This document shows, piece after piece, positions 10,749-18,637 of a stretch of DNA of 64,000 nucleotides. The stretch covers positions 1,674,001 through 1,738,000 of the forward strand of contig NZ_CP059973.1 of NCBI RefSeq assembly GCF_009193295.2, written 5' to 3'. Under the pieces are notes generated by a model. That model saw only the letters and a list, made by a program, of their open reading frames with translations. It searched no databases and had not been told where the DNA came from. Position 1 is the stretch's first letter, and each line of letters opens with the position of its first letter. The translations under genes were made by a program, and so were the position numbers. This stretch comes from Bacteroides luhongzhouii. Lineage in GTDB: Bacteria > Bacteroidota > Bacteroidia > Bacteroidales > Bacteroidaceae.

Positions 10749-12296
10749 CTATTTTCTAGTTATATTATATAACATAGTCATTTCTTGGGTATAGTATGCA
10801 ACATATTCTTTCTTTGTCTTAAATATGACATCACAATCTTGCAAATCATTACTTGTTCTGAAATAAGCTTTAGACCCTATTCCCCATCCAATATTTACTG
10901 ACCAATAATGGTAGTACCCTGCACGTCGAGGATGTCTGGTAATAACCACTCCATCTATTAACCATGCATGCCCTCCAAGTTTTCCAGTTATATTACCATC
11001 TTTATCTACTATATGCCCTGAACCAAATAGGAAAACAGGTTTTCTTTCAAATAAAGATTGCTTGGCAAGATTTCCGTCAAATTTAGTTTTTTGATCTCCC
11101 GAAAAATTAGTCATGCTTCTTAAGTAATTTATCATATTGGGAGTAGAAGTTTCTGTTTGCGTAATTACGGACTTTGTGTATTTACTACCTGTTTCGATAT
11201 CTTGCAATACTTTATCTTCATATGCAGGGTGTGAGCCTGTATCTACATATATTTTATACAATAAGCCGGAAATCATATCTATTAAATCTTGTGGTGAACT
11301 TAATTCTGGTTGCCATGGCTTACTGACAATATGATCTACTGAAGTCACATAGTTCCAATCTACTTTTTGGTTATCTTTTATAGACATGGCAGGTTTTATT
11401 ATACTAAATAACATTCCTATTGCGAGATTAGCACATCCTACTACTATATGCCCTTCATATTCGCTATTGACGTCATCAAAAATCATCATTACAGGCATCG
11501 CAGAATTGTATGGAGTATTTTGTGACCATTCGACTTTCGATAAGGGATTAACAAAACCTACTACTTCTGATTTGGGCTTTTCTACACCTCCGGCTGGATT
11601 TCCCGGATTATTATTTCTGGTAGATACTTCATCAGTAGTTATAATTTGGTCTTTAATATTTTGATAAGATACTTCTCTTTGGGGAATGTTTAGTTGTTGG
11701 GCGATTTTATAGAGGGTAGAATCTCTTTTAGTAGACTTTATATCTTCTATGTGTTGGATATCTAAAAGGATATTCTTTTTGGATACTTCCAGTAAGTAAC
11801 CTATCCTATTATCAGTTTCACTATCTGGGCAATAATTGTCTGTATAGAAAAGGACTTCGGGCATTCTTTCATCACCACATACTACTGCCAGACTTTTGCT
11901 GCCATCATCGTTGGCTAACTCAACATTAAATATAGGTACAGCGAGTTCATTGGGTATTGATGAACGAGTTGTAGTTATGGTTTCAATAATATTGTTATTT
12001 TGGGTAATATAATACTTCTTTTTAATAGCCACTTTTGATAGTTTTGAGTTTCGTGTAGTAGCTACTTTTTTAGTTTCTATATTATTCTTAAAATCAGAGA
12101 TAACATTGGTTATTTCCTCGTCAGATAGTTCTTGGGGAGCATCATACGCAATACTGGTAAACTCCTCCGGGGTTAAAATGATCTTATCGCTCTCTGTGTT
12201 TTTCTCATTAAAGTTGCTGATAACGTTAGTATCTGTGCATGATAAAAGAAGAAATGAAGCAATAAGTGTGTATAAGAAATATTTATTCTTTGGCAT
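10749..12296 (-). CDS. C10 family cysteine protease, lipoprotein
   Basis: A 515-residue lipoprotein (SFLLLSC, Cys20) of the streptopain/SpeB family, of which Bacteroides Bfp and Btp proteases are members. A prodomain of about 250 residues precedes the papain-fold domain, which opens with NPLSKVEWSQNTPYN (251-264). The catalytic pair is visible: Cys288 in VGCANLAIGM and His443 in GGHAWLIDG. An indole landmark follows in VNIGWG (Trp471), and the fold closes with a KAYFRT strand. The Cys motif is less canonical than in the upstream paralogue (ANLAIGM in place of VATAMAQ), so specificity may differ. It probably acts in the periplasm or on the surface after removal of the prodomain. Seven bases lie between it and each flanking gene. 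Confidence 0.82.
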   Translation of the reverse strand: MPKNKYFLYTLIASFLLLSCTDTNVISNFNEKNTESDKIILTPEEFTSIAYDAPQELSDEEITNVISDFKNNIETKKVATTRNSKLSKVAIKKKYYITQNNNIIETITTTRSSIPNELAVPIFNVELANDDGSKSLAVVCGDERMPEVLFYTDNYCPDSETDNRIGYLLEVSKKNILLDIQHIEDIKSTKRDSTLYKIAQQLNIPQREVSYQNIKDQIITTDEVSTRNNNPGNPAGGVEKPKSEVVGFVNPLSKVEWSQNTPYNSAMPVMMIFDDVNSEYEGHIVVGCANLAIGMLFSIIKPAMSIKDNQKVDWNYVTSVDHIVSKPWQPELSSPQDLIDMISGLLYKIYVDTGSHPAYEDKVLQDIETGSKYTKSVITQTETSTPNMINYLRSMTNFSGDQKTKFDGNLAKQSLFERKPVFLFGSGHIVDKDGNITGKLGGHAWLIDGVVITRHPRRAGYYHYWSVNIGWGIGSKAYFRTSNDLQDCDVIFKTKKEYVAYYTQEMTMLYNITRK

Positions 12297-12303
12297 ATTG
12301 TTT

Positions 12304-13746
12304 TTATCTTACGGAAATATTATTTAAGTAATCCATTTTGTAGCACCATTCTTTAATACCTTTGGCTTCAAAACACGTATTGGCATTACTGTCTAATTTA
12401 TAGTAACCTGTACACTCGTCTGCCCATCCTAAGTTGGCATGCCAGTATACATCGTTATTCTTCACTAATTGGCGGGTAACTATGGATTTTTCAGTTATTA
12501 ACATGCCAGAGATGATGAAGGCATGATCGGAGGTTAACATCATAATTAAGCGTCCTGCACGTAATGCTGCCCATGCTAAATCACCATTAAAAGAGGCTTT
12601 AGGTTTGTAGTTAAAATATTTATTCATTGTCTTTAACATGTTTACTTCAGAAACTTCGCTTGCAATGACGGCACCATCCCAATCTTTTTTTGAGGTTGTA
12701 TGATTTTCGCGGTAAAGATCAATTATTAGACACTCTGCATCACCGCGTCCTCTCTCACTAGATCCTGGATCATCAATCTTAGGAGTTTGTGCCATTAGAT
12801 CCCAATTCGGAATAAAGCTACCATGTCCATCAGGATTAGGAAATGAAATTTGTGGAATTCTACGACGGTGGGTATACGTCATCATTTGGGCCATAGCAAT
12901 GTTCACGCATCCTGCGGGAACTGCAGTATAATTTTTTCCCCCATTTTCTGTTCTTACCCAATCAAGTAAATCATTATAACCGAACGCTCCATTGTAGGGA
13001 AATTCTTGTCCCCAGTTAGTTTTCACGAGTGGAAAAATAGATGTTTCAAGAATTTGCATTTCTATATCTCCTATTTGTACAGCAGTTGATCTTGTTGTAG
13101 GCTTTGCATCAATAACAACTATATTATCTTTGACTTTCTCATAAGAAATTTCATTTATAGGTACTTCTAGTTCTTTACTAATCTTCTTAAGTGTTGGGAG
13201 CCGCAAAGAGTCTACAGCTTCTTTCATCTTTATTGTATTATATAGATAACTTGCTTTTGAAGCATGTAATAGTTTACTAGCTCCTGTTTGCTCCATCATT
13301 TTTTCACTACTACATTTAGGAATGAAGGCTATGATTGCAGGGAAATTTGCATTTGCTGAAACCACAGCACGACCGATAGAAGAGCCATTGGTAAATTCGA
13401 TTTCACAAATTTTTGATGTAATATCGTCATTGTTGATGGCTCTTGTTGCTTGTTCTTGTTCTTTGAATTCTCCCTCTTTATTTATGAAACTCTCTTTTAC
13501 AATTTTAAATGAAGTTGCATTGCTTCTTGTTGTTGTTCCGTTTTGCAGATTAGCAAAAGCATTTACCATATCAAAAAGAGTTTTCTCTTCCAAATCTTTT
13601 GTTTCCTCATAGGAGATGCTGAAGACTTCATCTTGTGTAAGTTTGATCTTCTTTTGAGAGATAAAATCTTCAGAAATATCATTCGTACACGAATGAATGG
13701 TGAATAGGCTGGCTATTGCACACAAAAAATAGAATAGTTTTTTCAT
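12304..13746 (-). CDS. C10 family cysteine protease, lipoprotein
   Basis: A 480-residue member of the streptopain family with a lipoprotein signal (FTIHSC, Cys20). The N-terminal prodomain (about 20-235) starts with a helix pattern LTQDEVFSISYEE like the other two paralogues. The catalytic domain has KTNWGQEFPYNGAF (242-255), Cys280 in PAGCVNIAMAQMM, a very canonical C10 active-site block, His408 in SDHAFIISG, and Trp441 in NLGWADE. All features needed for activity are present. It follows the small DUF3244-like secreted protein by 44 bases. In B. fragilis and B. thetaiotaomicron, C10 proteases are known to be encoded beside small inhibitor-like proteins, so the arrangement fits. Confidence 0.85.
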   Translation of the reverse strand: MKKLFYFLCAIASLFTIHSCTNDISEDFISQKKIKLTQDEVFSISYEETKDLEEKTLFDMVNAFANLQNGTTTRSNATSFKIVKESFINKEGEFKEQEQATRAINNDDITSKICEIEFTNGSSIGRAVVSANANFPAIIAFIPKCSSEKMMEQTGASKLLHASKASYLYNTIKMKEAVDSLRLPTLKKISKELEVPINEISYEKVKDNIVVIDAKPTTRSTAVQIGDIEMQILETSIFPLVKTNWGQEFPYNGAFGYNDLLDWVRTENGGKNYTAVPAGCVNIAMAQMMTYTHRRRIPQISFPNPDGHGSFIPNWDLMAQTPKIDDPGSSERGRGDAECLIIDLYRENHTTSKKDWDGAVIASEVSEVNMLKTMNKYFNYKPKASFNGDLAWAALRAGRLIMMLTSDHAFIISGMLITEKSIVTRQLVKNNDVYWHANLGWADECTGYYKLDSNANTCFEAKGIKEWCYKMDYLNNISVR

Positions 13747-13790
13747 ACTTTTAATTATTAAGTTGTGTAATGATTGTATGTTTGTTATTT

Positions 13791-14180
13791 TTATGGTATT
13801 GAGTGCTCTATTTCAAACTCTCCAATGAAAGTTATGTCTTCTTCTATATAAAGAAGTTCATAATGACCGGCTTTGTAACCTTTTAAATCAATTTTATAAG
13901 TTTCTTGCTCATTAGGAGTTACCATTATGTTTTGGAATATGATATTTCCTTGCTGATCTTTTACTTGGAAAGTAACTTGATTGTCGACGTTTTCAAGAAA
14001 ACGAACTTCAATAGAGTGTTCGTCGAGGATGGCTTCTATCGGGCTAGAAATTGGTGTCCTTTGTGGGTAGTCCCATCTTTTGAGAACTATACACTTAGCT
14101 TTACGCTCTGATAGATTGTTAGCTTTCATTGTCATGAATGAAATACTAATAAATAATAGTACAATACTTAATCTCTTCAT
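13791..14180 (-). CDS. small secreted DUF3244-like protein
   Basis: ATG at 14180 (MKRLSIVLLFISISF) gives a proper signal peptide ending near MKANN. The farther start at 14201 would lie upstream of the predicted transcription start. The mature part, about 110 residues, is one small beta-sandwich: PISSPIEAILDEHSIEVRFLE, VTFQVKDQQGNIIFQN, ETYKIDLKGYKAGHYELL. This resembles the DUF3244 family of Bacteroidota, small proteins with an Ig-like fold that often sit beside C10 proteases. As first gene of the operon it is a good candidate for a partner or inhibitor of the proteases; that role is inference from position. Confidence 0.72.
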   Translation of the reverse strand: MKRLSIVLLFISISFMTMKANNLSERKAKCIVLKRWDYPQRTPISSPIEAILDEHSIEVRFLENVDNQVTFQVKDQQGNIIFQNIMVTPNEQETYKIDLKGYKAGHYELLYIEEDITFIGEFEIEHSIP

Positions 14181-14198
14181 ATCTTTAATTGTTTTCTG

Positions 14199-14229
14199 CA
14201 AATTTATGGAGAGTAGAGGGAGGATGCAA
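14199..14229 (-). promoter_or_regulatory. promoter of the C10 protease operon
   Basis: On the minus strand, TTG (14229-14227), 20 bases, TAAATTTG (14206-14199). A full match to the Bacteroides primary-sigma consensus. Transcription would start near 14192, giving a 5' leader of about 12 bases before the ATG at 14180. Confidence 0.8.
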
Positions 14230-14246
14230 GTAAAGTACGTTTTTGG

Positions 14247-14299
14247 ACGTGGACAACTAGGTATTGATAATCAGTCGTTTATGTTGTTTTACGTGGACA
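14247..14299. repeat. direct repeat ACGTGGACA upstream of the protease operon
   Basis: ACGTGGACA occurs at 14247-14255 and 14291-14299, 44 bases apart (about four helical turns), between the regulator stop codon and the operon promoter. Possible activator sites. Confidence 0.4.
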
Positions 14300-14340
14300 T
14301 TATTTTATACTGTAGATTATTTCTTTAGAAAACATGATTA

Positions 14341-16035
14341 TTATTGCATGTTTTCGATTAAATATTCATGTAATGTAGAATTATTATCTGTTAATGTTAT
14401 GTCTAGTTTTCTTCTAAGTCTGAGGCGTTTTTTTCTTACTGAGTCGACTGTTATATTTAATAATTTTGCTTCAGTGTTAGTGTCGAATCCATACATGTAG
14501 AGACAACAATATAGAAAGTCTTGTTCTGATAGATCTGGGCATAGACTATATATGTATTTATGGAGACTTGGGTAGATATGTGTTATTTCATCTGAGATGA
14601 GTTTCCATTGTTTTTCTGTTATTAATGGTTTGTCATTTCTTGGTCTATTTTGATTGGCTTGGTATGTTAACTCTTTGAATAGAGGTGAGTTTTCTAGAGA
14701 TTTATTTTGTAATTCCTTATAATTAGCAGTCAGAAGACTTATTTCTTCTTGCATTTTATTATAGTTCTCATTTTTTTCTTTAAATGTATCTAACAATCTT
14801 CTTTTCTTTTCCAGTTCTAATGAAACATAGAGTAAATTTGTTTTTATTTGATTTAATTCATCTCGTTGTCTTTGGATTTTTTCTTTCGCTTTTTTTCGAT
14901 ATAGGAGATATCCTATTATTGTCAATAATAAGGAGGCCACACAAGTAGCTGAAACGATAATATGTCCTTGTTGCTTAATCTTTAATTTGTCTATTTCTTG
15001 CTTGATTTTTAGATGATTATATTTTGATTCTATATTTAATATCTTGGATTGGTTGTCGGCATATACAATAGAATCTAACATGTTAACATATTCTTCCAAG
15101 TAAGTAAGAGCTTCCGTATAATTTTTCTCTGCATTATAGATTTGATAATATAAATAATTAATACTGCATGTGTATTCTGGATTATCTTTTGGTATGTTAA
15201 ATAATAACTTTTTAGCTTTATCTATTGAATCAGATGCAGTGTATAGGTCGATCAGCGCAATATAATTAGGCATTTTGTTTTTTCCAGCTAATGCTTTGAG
15301 GAAGAACTTTTCTGCTTTATCGTATTTGTCCTGCATAGAATAGATATTGCCTAAGGCGTTACTTATTGATGCGGTAACATTAATATTACTAGTATTCGCT
15401 GCTATAGAATCGGCTATAATTAGAATATTTAGAGCATGTGATAATGAATCCATTTCTGCATATTCACGTCCTACATCTCTTAACGCACAAGCATAGCTAT
15501 CCGTATTATTTTCTTTTTTGAAGTATTCGGCAGCAGTCTCATATCTTTTGATGGCTTCTGTTCGCATGAATTTCTCTCTGTACAAATCTCCTATATAGTC
15601 GTAGATATATCCGATGAGATTATTGAATTTATTCTTTTCTGCAATATCCAATGCATTTGTATATATTGACATTGCTTTATCATAATCTCCATCTGCAAAA
15701 AAGGATCGACCTAAATAAATAGAGATTTGCACTTGTTCATCCGGAGTACCATGTGAGGAATACCACTCATAAGCCCTCTCTAATTGATAAGTTGGTAAGA
15801 TGGTGGTGAAAATCTCGTCTGTAATCTTTCCTGATAACATACACCAGCGTGCAAAAGTTTTGTCGTCTAGTTTTTCAGGAAATGATATGTCTTTTAGTAG
15901 ATTGGATGCGCTGTCAGGATTTACGGCAATGGCTTTTTCTACTTCATTTAGCAGTCTGTTAGATGCGGATTGTTGTTTGTTGCATCCTGATAGCACTAAT
16001 ATATATGTTATCATTATAGCAGTACTCTTTCTCAT
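14341..16035 (-). CDS. membrane-anchored TPR regulator with C-terminal HTH
   Basis: A 564-residue protein that joins a sensor and a DNA-binding domain in one chain. It begins with a lipobox-like signal (YILVLSGC, Cys18), followed by TPR-type helical repeats to about residue 320 (for example DYDKAMSIYTNALDIAEKN and KYDKAEKFFLKALAG). One transmembrane helix lies at 358-379, then a basic coiled coil (KKAKEKIQRQRDEL). The C-terminal LuxR/sigma-4-like helix-turn-helix has LNITVDSVRKKRLRLRRKL. The predicted topology is TPRs in the periplasm and HTH in the cytoplasm. Such TPR-TM-HTH proteins are common in Bacteroides but little studied. The gene lies just upstream of the protease operon on the same strand, so it is the natural candidate regulator. 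Confidence 0.75.
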   Translation of the reverse strand: MRKSTAIMITYILVLSGCNKQQSASNRLLNEVEKAIAVNPDSASNLLKDISFPEKLDDKTFARWCMLSGKITDEIFTTILPTYQLERAYEWYSSHGTPDEQVQISIYLGRSFFADGDYDKAMSIYTNALDIAEKNKFNNLIGYIYDYIGDLYREKFMRTEAIKRYETAAEYFKKENNTDSYACALRDVGREYAEMDSLSHALNILIIADSIAANTSNINVTASISNALGNIYSMQDKYDKAEKFFLKALAGKNKMPNYIALIDLYTASDSIDKAKKLLFNIPKDNPEYTCSINYLYYQIYNAEKNYTEALTYLEEYVNMLDSIVYADNQSKILNIESKYNHLKIKQEIDKLKIKQQGHIIVSATCVASLLLTIIGYLLYRKKAKEKIQRQRDELNQIKTNLLYVSLELEKKRRLLDTFKEKNENYNKMQEEISLLTANYKELQNKSLENSPLFKELTYQANQNRPRNDKPLITEKQWKLISDEITHIYPSLHKYIYSLCPDLSEQDFLYCCLYMYGFDTNTEAKLLNITVDSVRKKRLRLRRKLDITLTDNNSTLHEYLIENMQ

Positions 16036-16733
16036 TTGTCTGTCGTGGTTAGTTTCGTTGTAAAAGTAATCTTTATTTTCTATATTATGCTCTTTTATAG
16101 GGAGATTATTTTAGTTTGGGAAATAATAATTAGCACTGTCCATATCATACATTATATTAATTTCAAATGTGTTTTTACTTTATTAAGTTCATGTGATATA
16201 ATTTAGTTATTTCCCAGCTATTAATAGACTCTTCCTTATTTATAGTGAATAGTAGTATCTGTTTACTGTTATACTGAACTATTGTTTAATCCGGCTGGAG
16301 GACGAGTGCTGTTGTCCAATCAGTCGACTACTGTCGGCTATATAGACGACTTTAGTTGTCTGCATAGCCAACTGGAGTTGTCTGATAGTGAATAGGCTGT
16401 TTGTCATTGGTGTGAAGTCGTGATTAATCAGGGTGGTTATAAGCGGGCGTGAAAAGTGTGAAGGAGGTATTTTATGCTATTTGTTCACAGCAAAAGTCTG
16501 ATAACCATCTTTTTATAGTCGTGTGATGAGTGTGAAAGTTGATAATGATTCTACAAACGGATATGGATTGAAATTAACGAAAGTTGCAGATGTGTGTAAG
16601 ATAAAACATCTTGCACGCATCTGCAACGGTATCTTGCACAGGTTTATACTGCTATTAATCAAATATATAAACTTTGGCTAGTGTAAGGTGCAAGATAAAA
16701 TCGAACTAAAGTCTTCTGTAAAAGTGCCGGAAG
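16036..16733. other. 698-base intergenic stretch without a recognised gene
   Basis: Lies between the yqeY stop and the start of the TPR regulator, so it holds the regulator's promoter and leader. Visible content: GTTGTCC followed by ATCAGTCG (16311-16326), also seen (with GTTGTCC as its complement GGACAAC) in the protease-operon promoter region; the direct repeat AGTTGTCTG at 16354-16362 and 16376-16384; and a cluster of long inverted repeats next to yqeY (separate entry). No open frame with coding character was found. Confidence 0.6.
16583..16696. repeat. compound inverted repeat (20-bp hairpin plus ATCTTGCAC/GTGCAAGAT pair)
   Basis: A 20-base arm at 16583-16602 pairs with 16608-16627 around a five-base loop, with 18 identical positions and two T/C differences that still allow G-U pairs in RNA. 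A second pair, ATCTTGCAC (16631-16639) and GTGCAAGAT (16688-16696), repeats the inner sequence of the first hairpin. It lies directly downstream of yqeY. It may terminate that transcript, or be a small non-coding mobile or regulatory repeat. Confidence 0.55.
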
Positions 16734-17183
16734 TTATCCCAAAAGCTCTTTTACTTTTGCGGAAATGGCACGTCCTTCTGCAAGTCCTGCCAACTTCTTG
16801 GAGGCAACTCCCATGACCTTACCCATATCTTTGCCGCTCGTAGCACCTGTCTCTGCGATAATTTCCTTCAAAGCAGCTTCCAGTTCTTCGGCAGTCATCT
16901 GTTTCGGCAGGTATTTTTCCATAACGGCTACCTGACCCAATTCTACTTCCGCCAAATCCTGACGACCCTGTCCGATATAGATTTCAGCAGAATCTTTTCC
17001 TTGTTTTACAAGTTTCTGGATAATCTTCAGAGCTGCGTCATCTGTCAATATATCGTTAGCTCCCGGAGCTGTCTTAGCTTCGAGGAAGAACTTCTTTATA
17101 TTTCTCAAGGTTTCAAGGGCTACTTTATCTTTCGCCTTCATTGCGTTTTTAATGTCTTCGCTGACTTGATCGAATAAATCCAT
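16734..17183 (-). CDS. yqeY: GatB/YqeY domain protein
   Basis: A 149-residue YqeY-family protein related to the tail domain of the GatB subunit of the tRNA amidotransferase. MDLFDQVSEDIKNAMKAKDK opens the all-helical domain. EKYLPKQMTAEELEAALKEII and the end GLAEGRAISAKVKELLG are typical. Its exact function is not established; a tRNA-binding role has been proposed for the family. It is the last gene of the dcw transcript, 86 bases after ftsZ, with an AT-rich repetitive spacer before its start. Confidence 0.9.
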   Translation of the reverse strand: MDLFDQVSEDIKNAMKAKDKVALETLRNIKKFFLEAKTAPGANDILTDDAALKIIQKLVKQGKDSAEIYIGQGRQDLAEVELGQVAVMEKYLPKQMTAEELEAALKEIIAETGATSGKDMGKVMGVASKKLAGLAEGRAISAKVKELLG

Positions 17184-17269
17184 ACTATTATAATTAAATA
17201 TTAAAGATTAAAAATTATAACTGAGGCCTGATTCCGCGGGGCTATAATTTTCGTTCTTAAGCTCTTTGT

Positions 17270-18580
17270 TTAGAATGTAATCACGCCATTATCATCCGTG
17301 GCTTCTTCCGTTGCCACTTCCTCTTCCAGTGCAGCTTTCGTCCGGATTTTGGTAAGAGTTGTCTTATCACGCATGTACGTAGGAGAATCTTCCACCATGG
17401 CGATGATATCGTCGTTGTCCAAATCTTCCATGTTGAAAAGATAGATGTGGCGGCGTTTGCGGAGACTCTTGCTTCCGATATTGCTGGCGCTTTCGCCGTA
17501 TGCTTTGCGGATACGTTCCTTGTTCTTCTCTTTTTCCTCTTCCAGTTGCAGTTGGCGTTCTTCCTCTTCCTGGCTGCGTGCAGCGTGCAGGCTGTCCATT
17601 CCGGGGACGTCTTCTACACCGAATCCGGTTGCCAATACGGTGATCTTTACTTTTGTCTCCAATGAGTTGTCGATGGCAACACCCCAGATCACTTCCACTC
17701 CTTCGCGGAATTTGCTCATGAACTCGTGTATCTCGTTCATTTCTTCCATCATCAGTTCGGATGACGGGCAGAAAGAAACGTTCAACATAACCTTCTTGGC
17801 ATTGAAAATATCGTTGTTGTTGAGCAGCGGAGAATGCAGGGCATCGTCGATTGCTTTCGTCACACGGTTTTCTCCTTCACCGAATCCGGTACTCATGATA
17901 GCTACTCCGCCATCTTTCAGAATAGTTTTCACATCAGCAAAGTCGAGGTTGACCGTACCACGCATGGTGATAATCTCGGCAATACTCTTGGCAGCGATGG
18001 AAAGAGTGTCATCGGCTTTGCCGAAGGCATTCATGAAGGTAAGGTCGGCGTATATTTCGCGCAGGCGTTCGTTGTTGATAACCAATAGGGCATCAACATG
18101 CTGGGCGATACGTTCGACGCCGTCCAGTGCCTGGATGATTTTCTTTTCTCCTTCGAAGATAAAAGGGATGGTGACGATGCCGACAGTCAGAATATCCATT
18201 TCCTTCGCAATGCGGGCGATGACCGGTGCAGCTCCTGTGCCGGTTCCTCCTCCCATTCCGGCGGTGATGAATACCATCTTGGTGCCGTCGTTCAGTTGGT
18301 TTCTGATATCTTCTATACTTTCTTCGGCGGCGTCGCGTGCCCGTTCGGGACGGTTGCCGGCTCCAAGCCCTTGCGTGATGCTACGGCCCAGTTGCAGTTT
18401 CACCGGGACAGGTGATTCGGCCAATGCCTGGTTGTCCGTGTTACAAAGAACGAACGTTACATCATGGATGCCTTCCCGGTACATGTGGTTTACAGCGTTA
18501 CCACCACCACCACCTACACCAATCACTTTGATGATCTTCGGTGAATCTGTCGGGAAATCGAATTGTACTATCTCGTCCAT
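17270..18580 (-). CDS. ftsZ: cell division protein FtsZ
   Basis: A 436-residue tubulin-like GTPase that polymerises into the Z-ring. Near the N-terminus, KVIGVGGGGGNAVNHM starts the nucleotide fold. The tubulin signature GGGTGTGAAPV binds GTP phosphates, and the T7 region follows with NLDFADVKTILKDGG. The core ends at about residue 320. A charged linker rich in Glu and Arg follows (SQEEEERQLQLEEEKEKNKER), and the protein ends in a tail that is longer than the E. coli one and has no classical LDIPAFLR-type peptide; AMVEDSPTYMRDKTTL may be the partner-binding segment. It follows ftsA by 57 bases, the usual dcw order. Confidence 0.97.
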   Translation of the reverse strand: MDEIVQFDFPTDSPKIIKVIGVGGGGGNAVNHMYREGIHDVTFVLCNTDNQALAESPVPVKLQLGRSITQGLGAGNRPERARDAAEESIEDIRNQLNDGTKMVFITAGMGGGTGTGAAPVIARIAKEMDILTVGIVTIPFIFEGEKKIIQALDGVERIAQHVDALLVINNERLREIYADLTFMNAFGKADDTLSIAAKSIAEIITMRGTVNLDFADVKTILKDGGVAIMSTGFGEGENRVTKAIDDALHSPLLNNNDIFNAKKVMLNVSFCPSSELMMEEMNEIHEFMSKFREGVEVIWGVAIDNSLETKVKITVLATGFGVEDVPGMDSLHAARSQEEEERQLQLEEEKEKNKERIRKAYGESASNIGSKSLRKRRHIYLFNMEDLDNDDIIAMVEDSPTYMRDKTTLTKIRTKAALEEEVATEEATDDNGVITF

Positions 18581-18637
18581 ATCTTGATTGAATTATGAAT
18601 TACGAATTATGAATATTGATTAACAAGCGGATGACGG

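Noticed and set aside
17445..18587. A long open frame on the + strand opposite ftsZ (about 380 codons)
   Set aside because: It is the mirror of ftsZ codon usage, is rich in Ser/Arg/Ile runs without domain pattern, and the minus-strand frame is clearly FtsZ.
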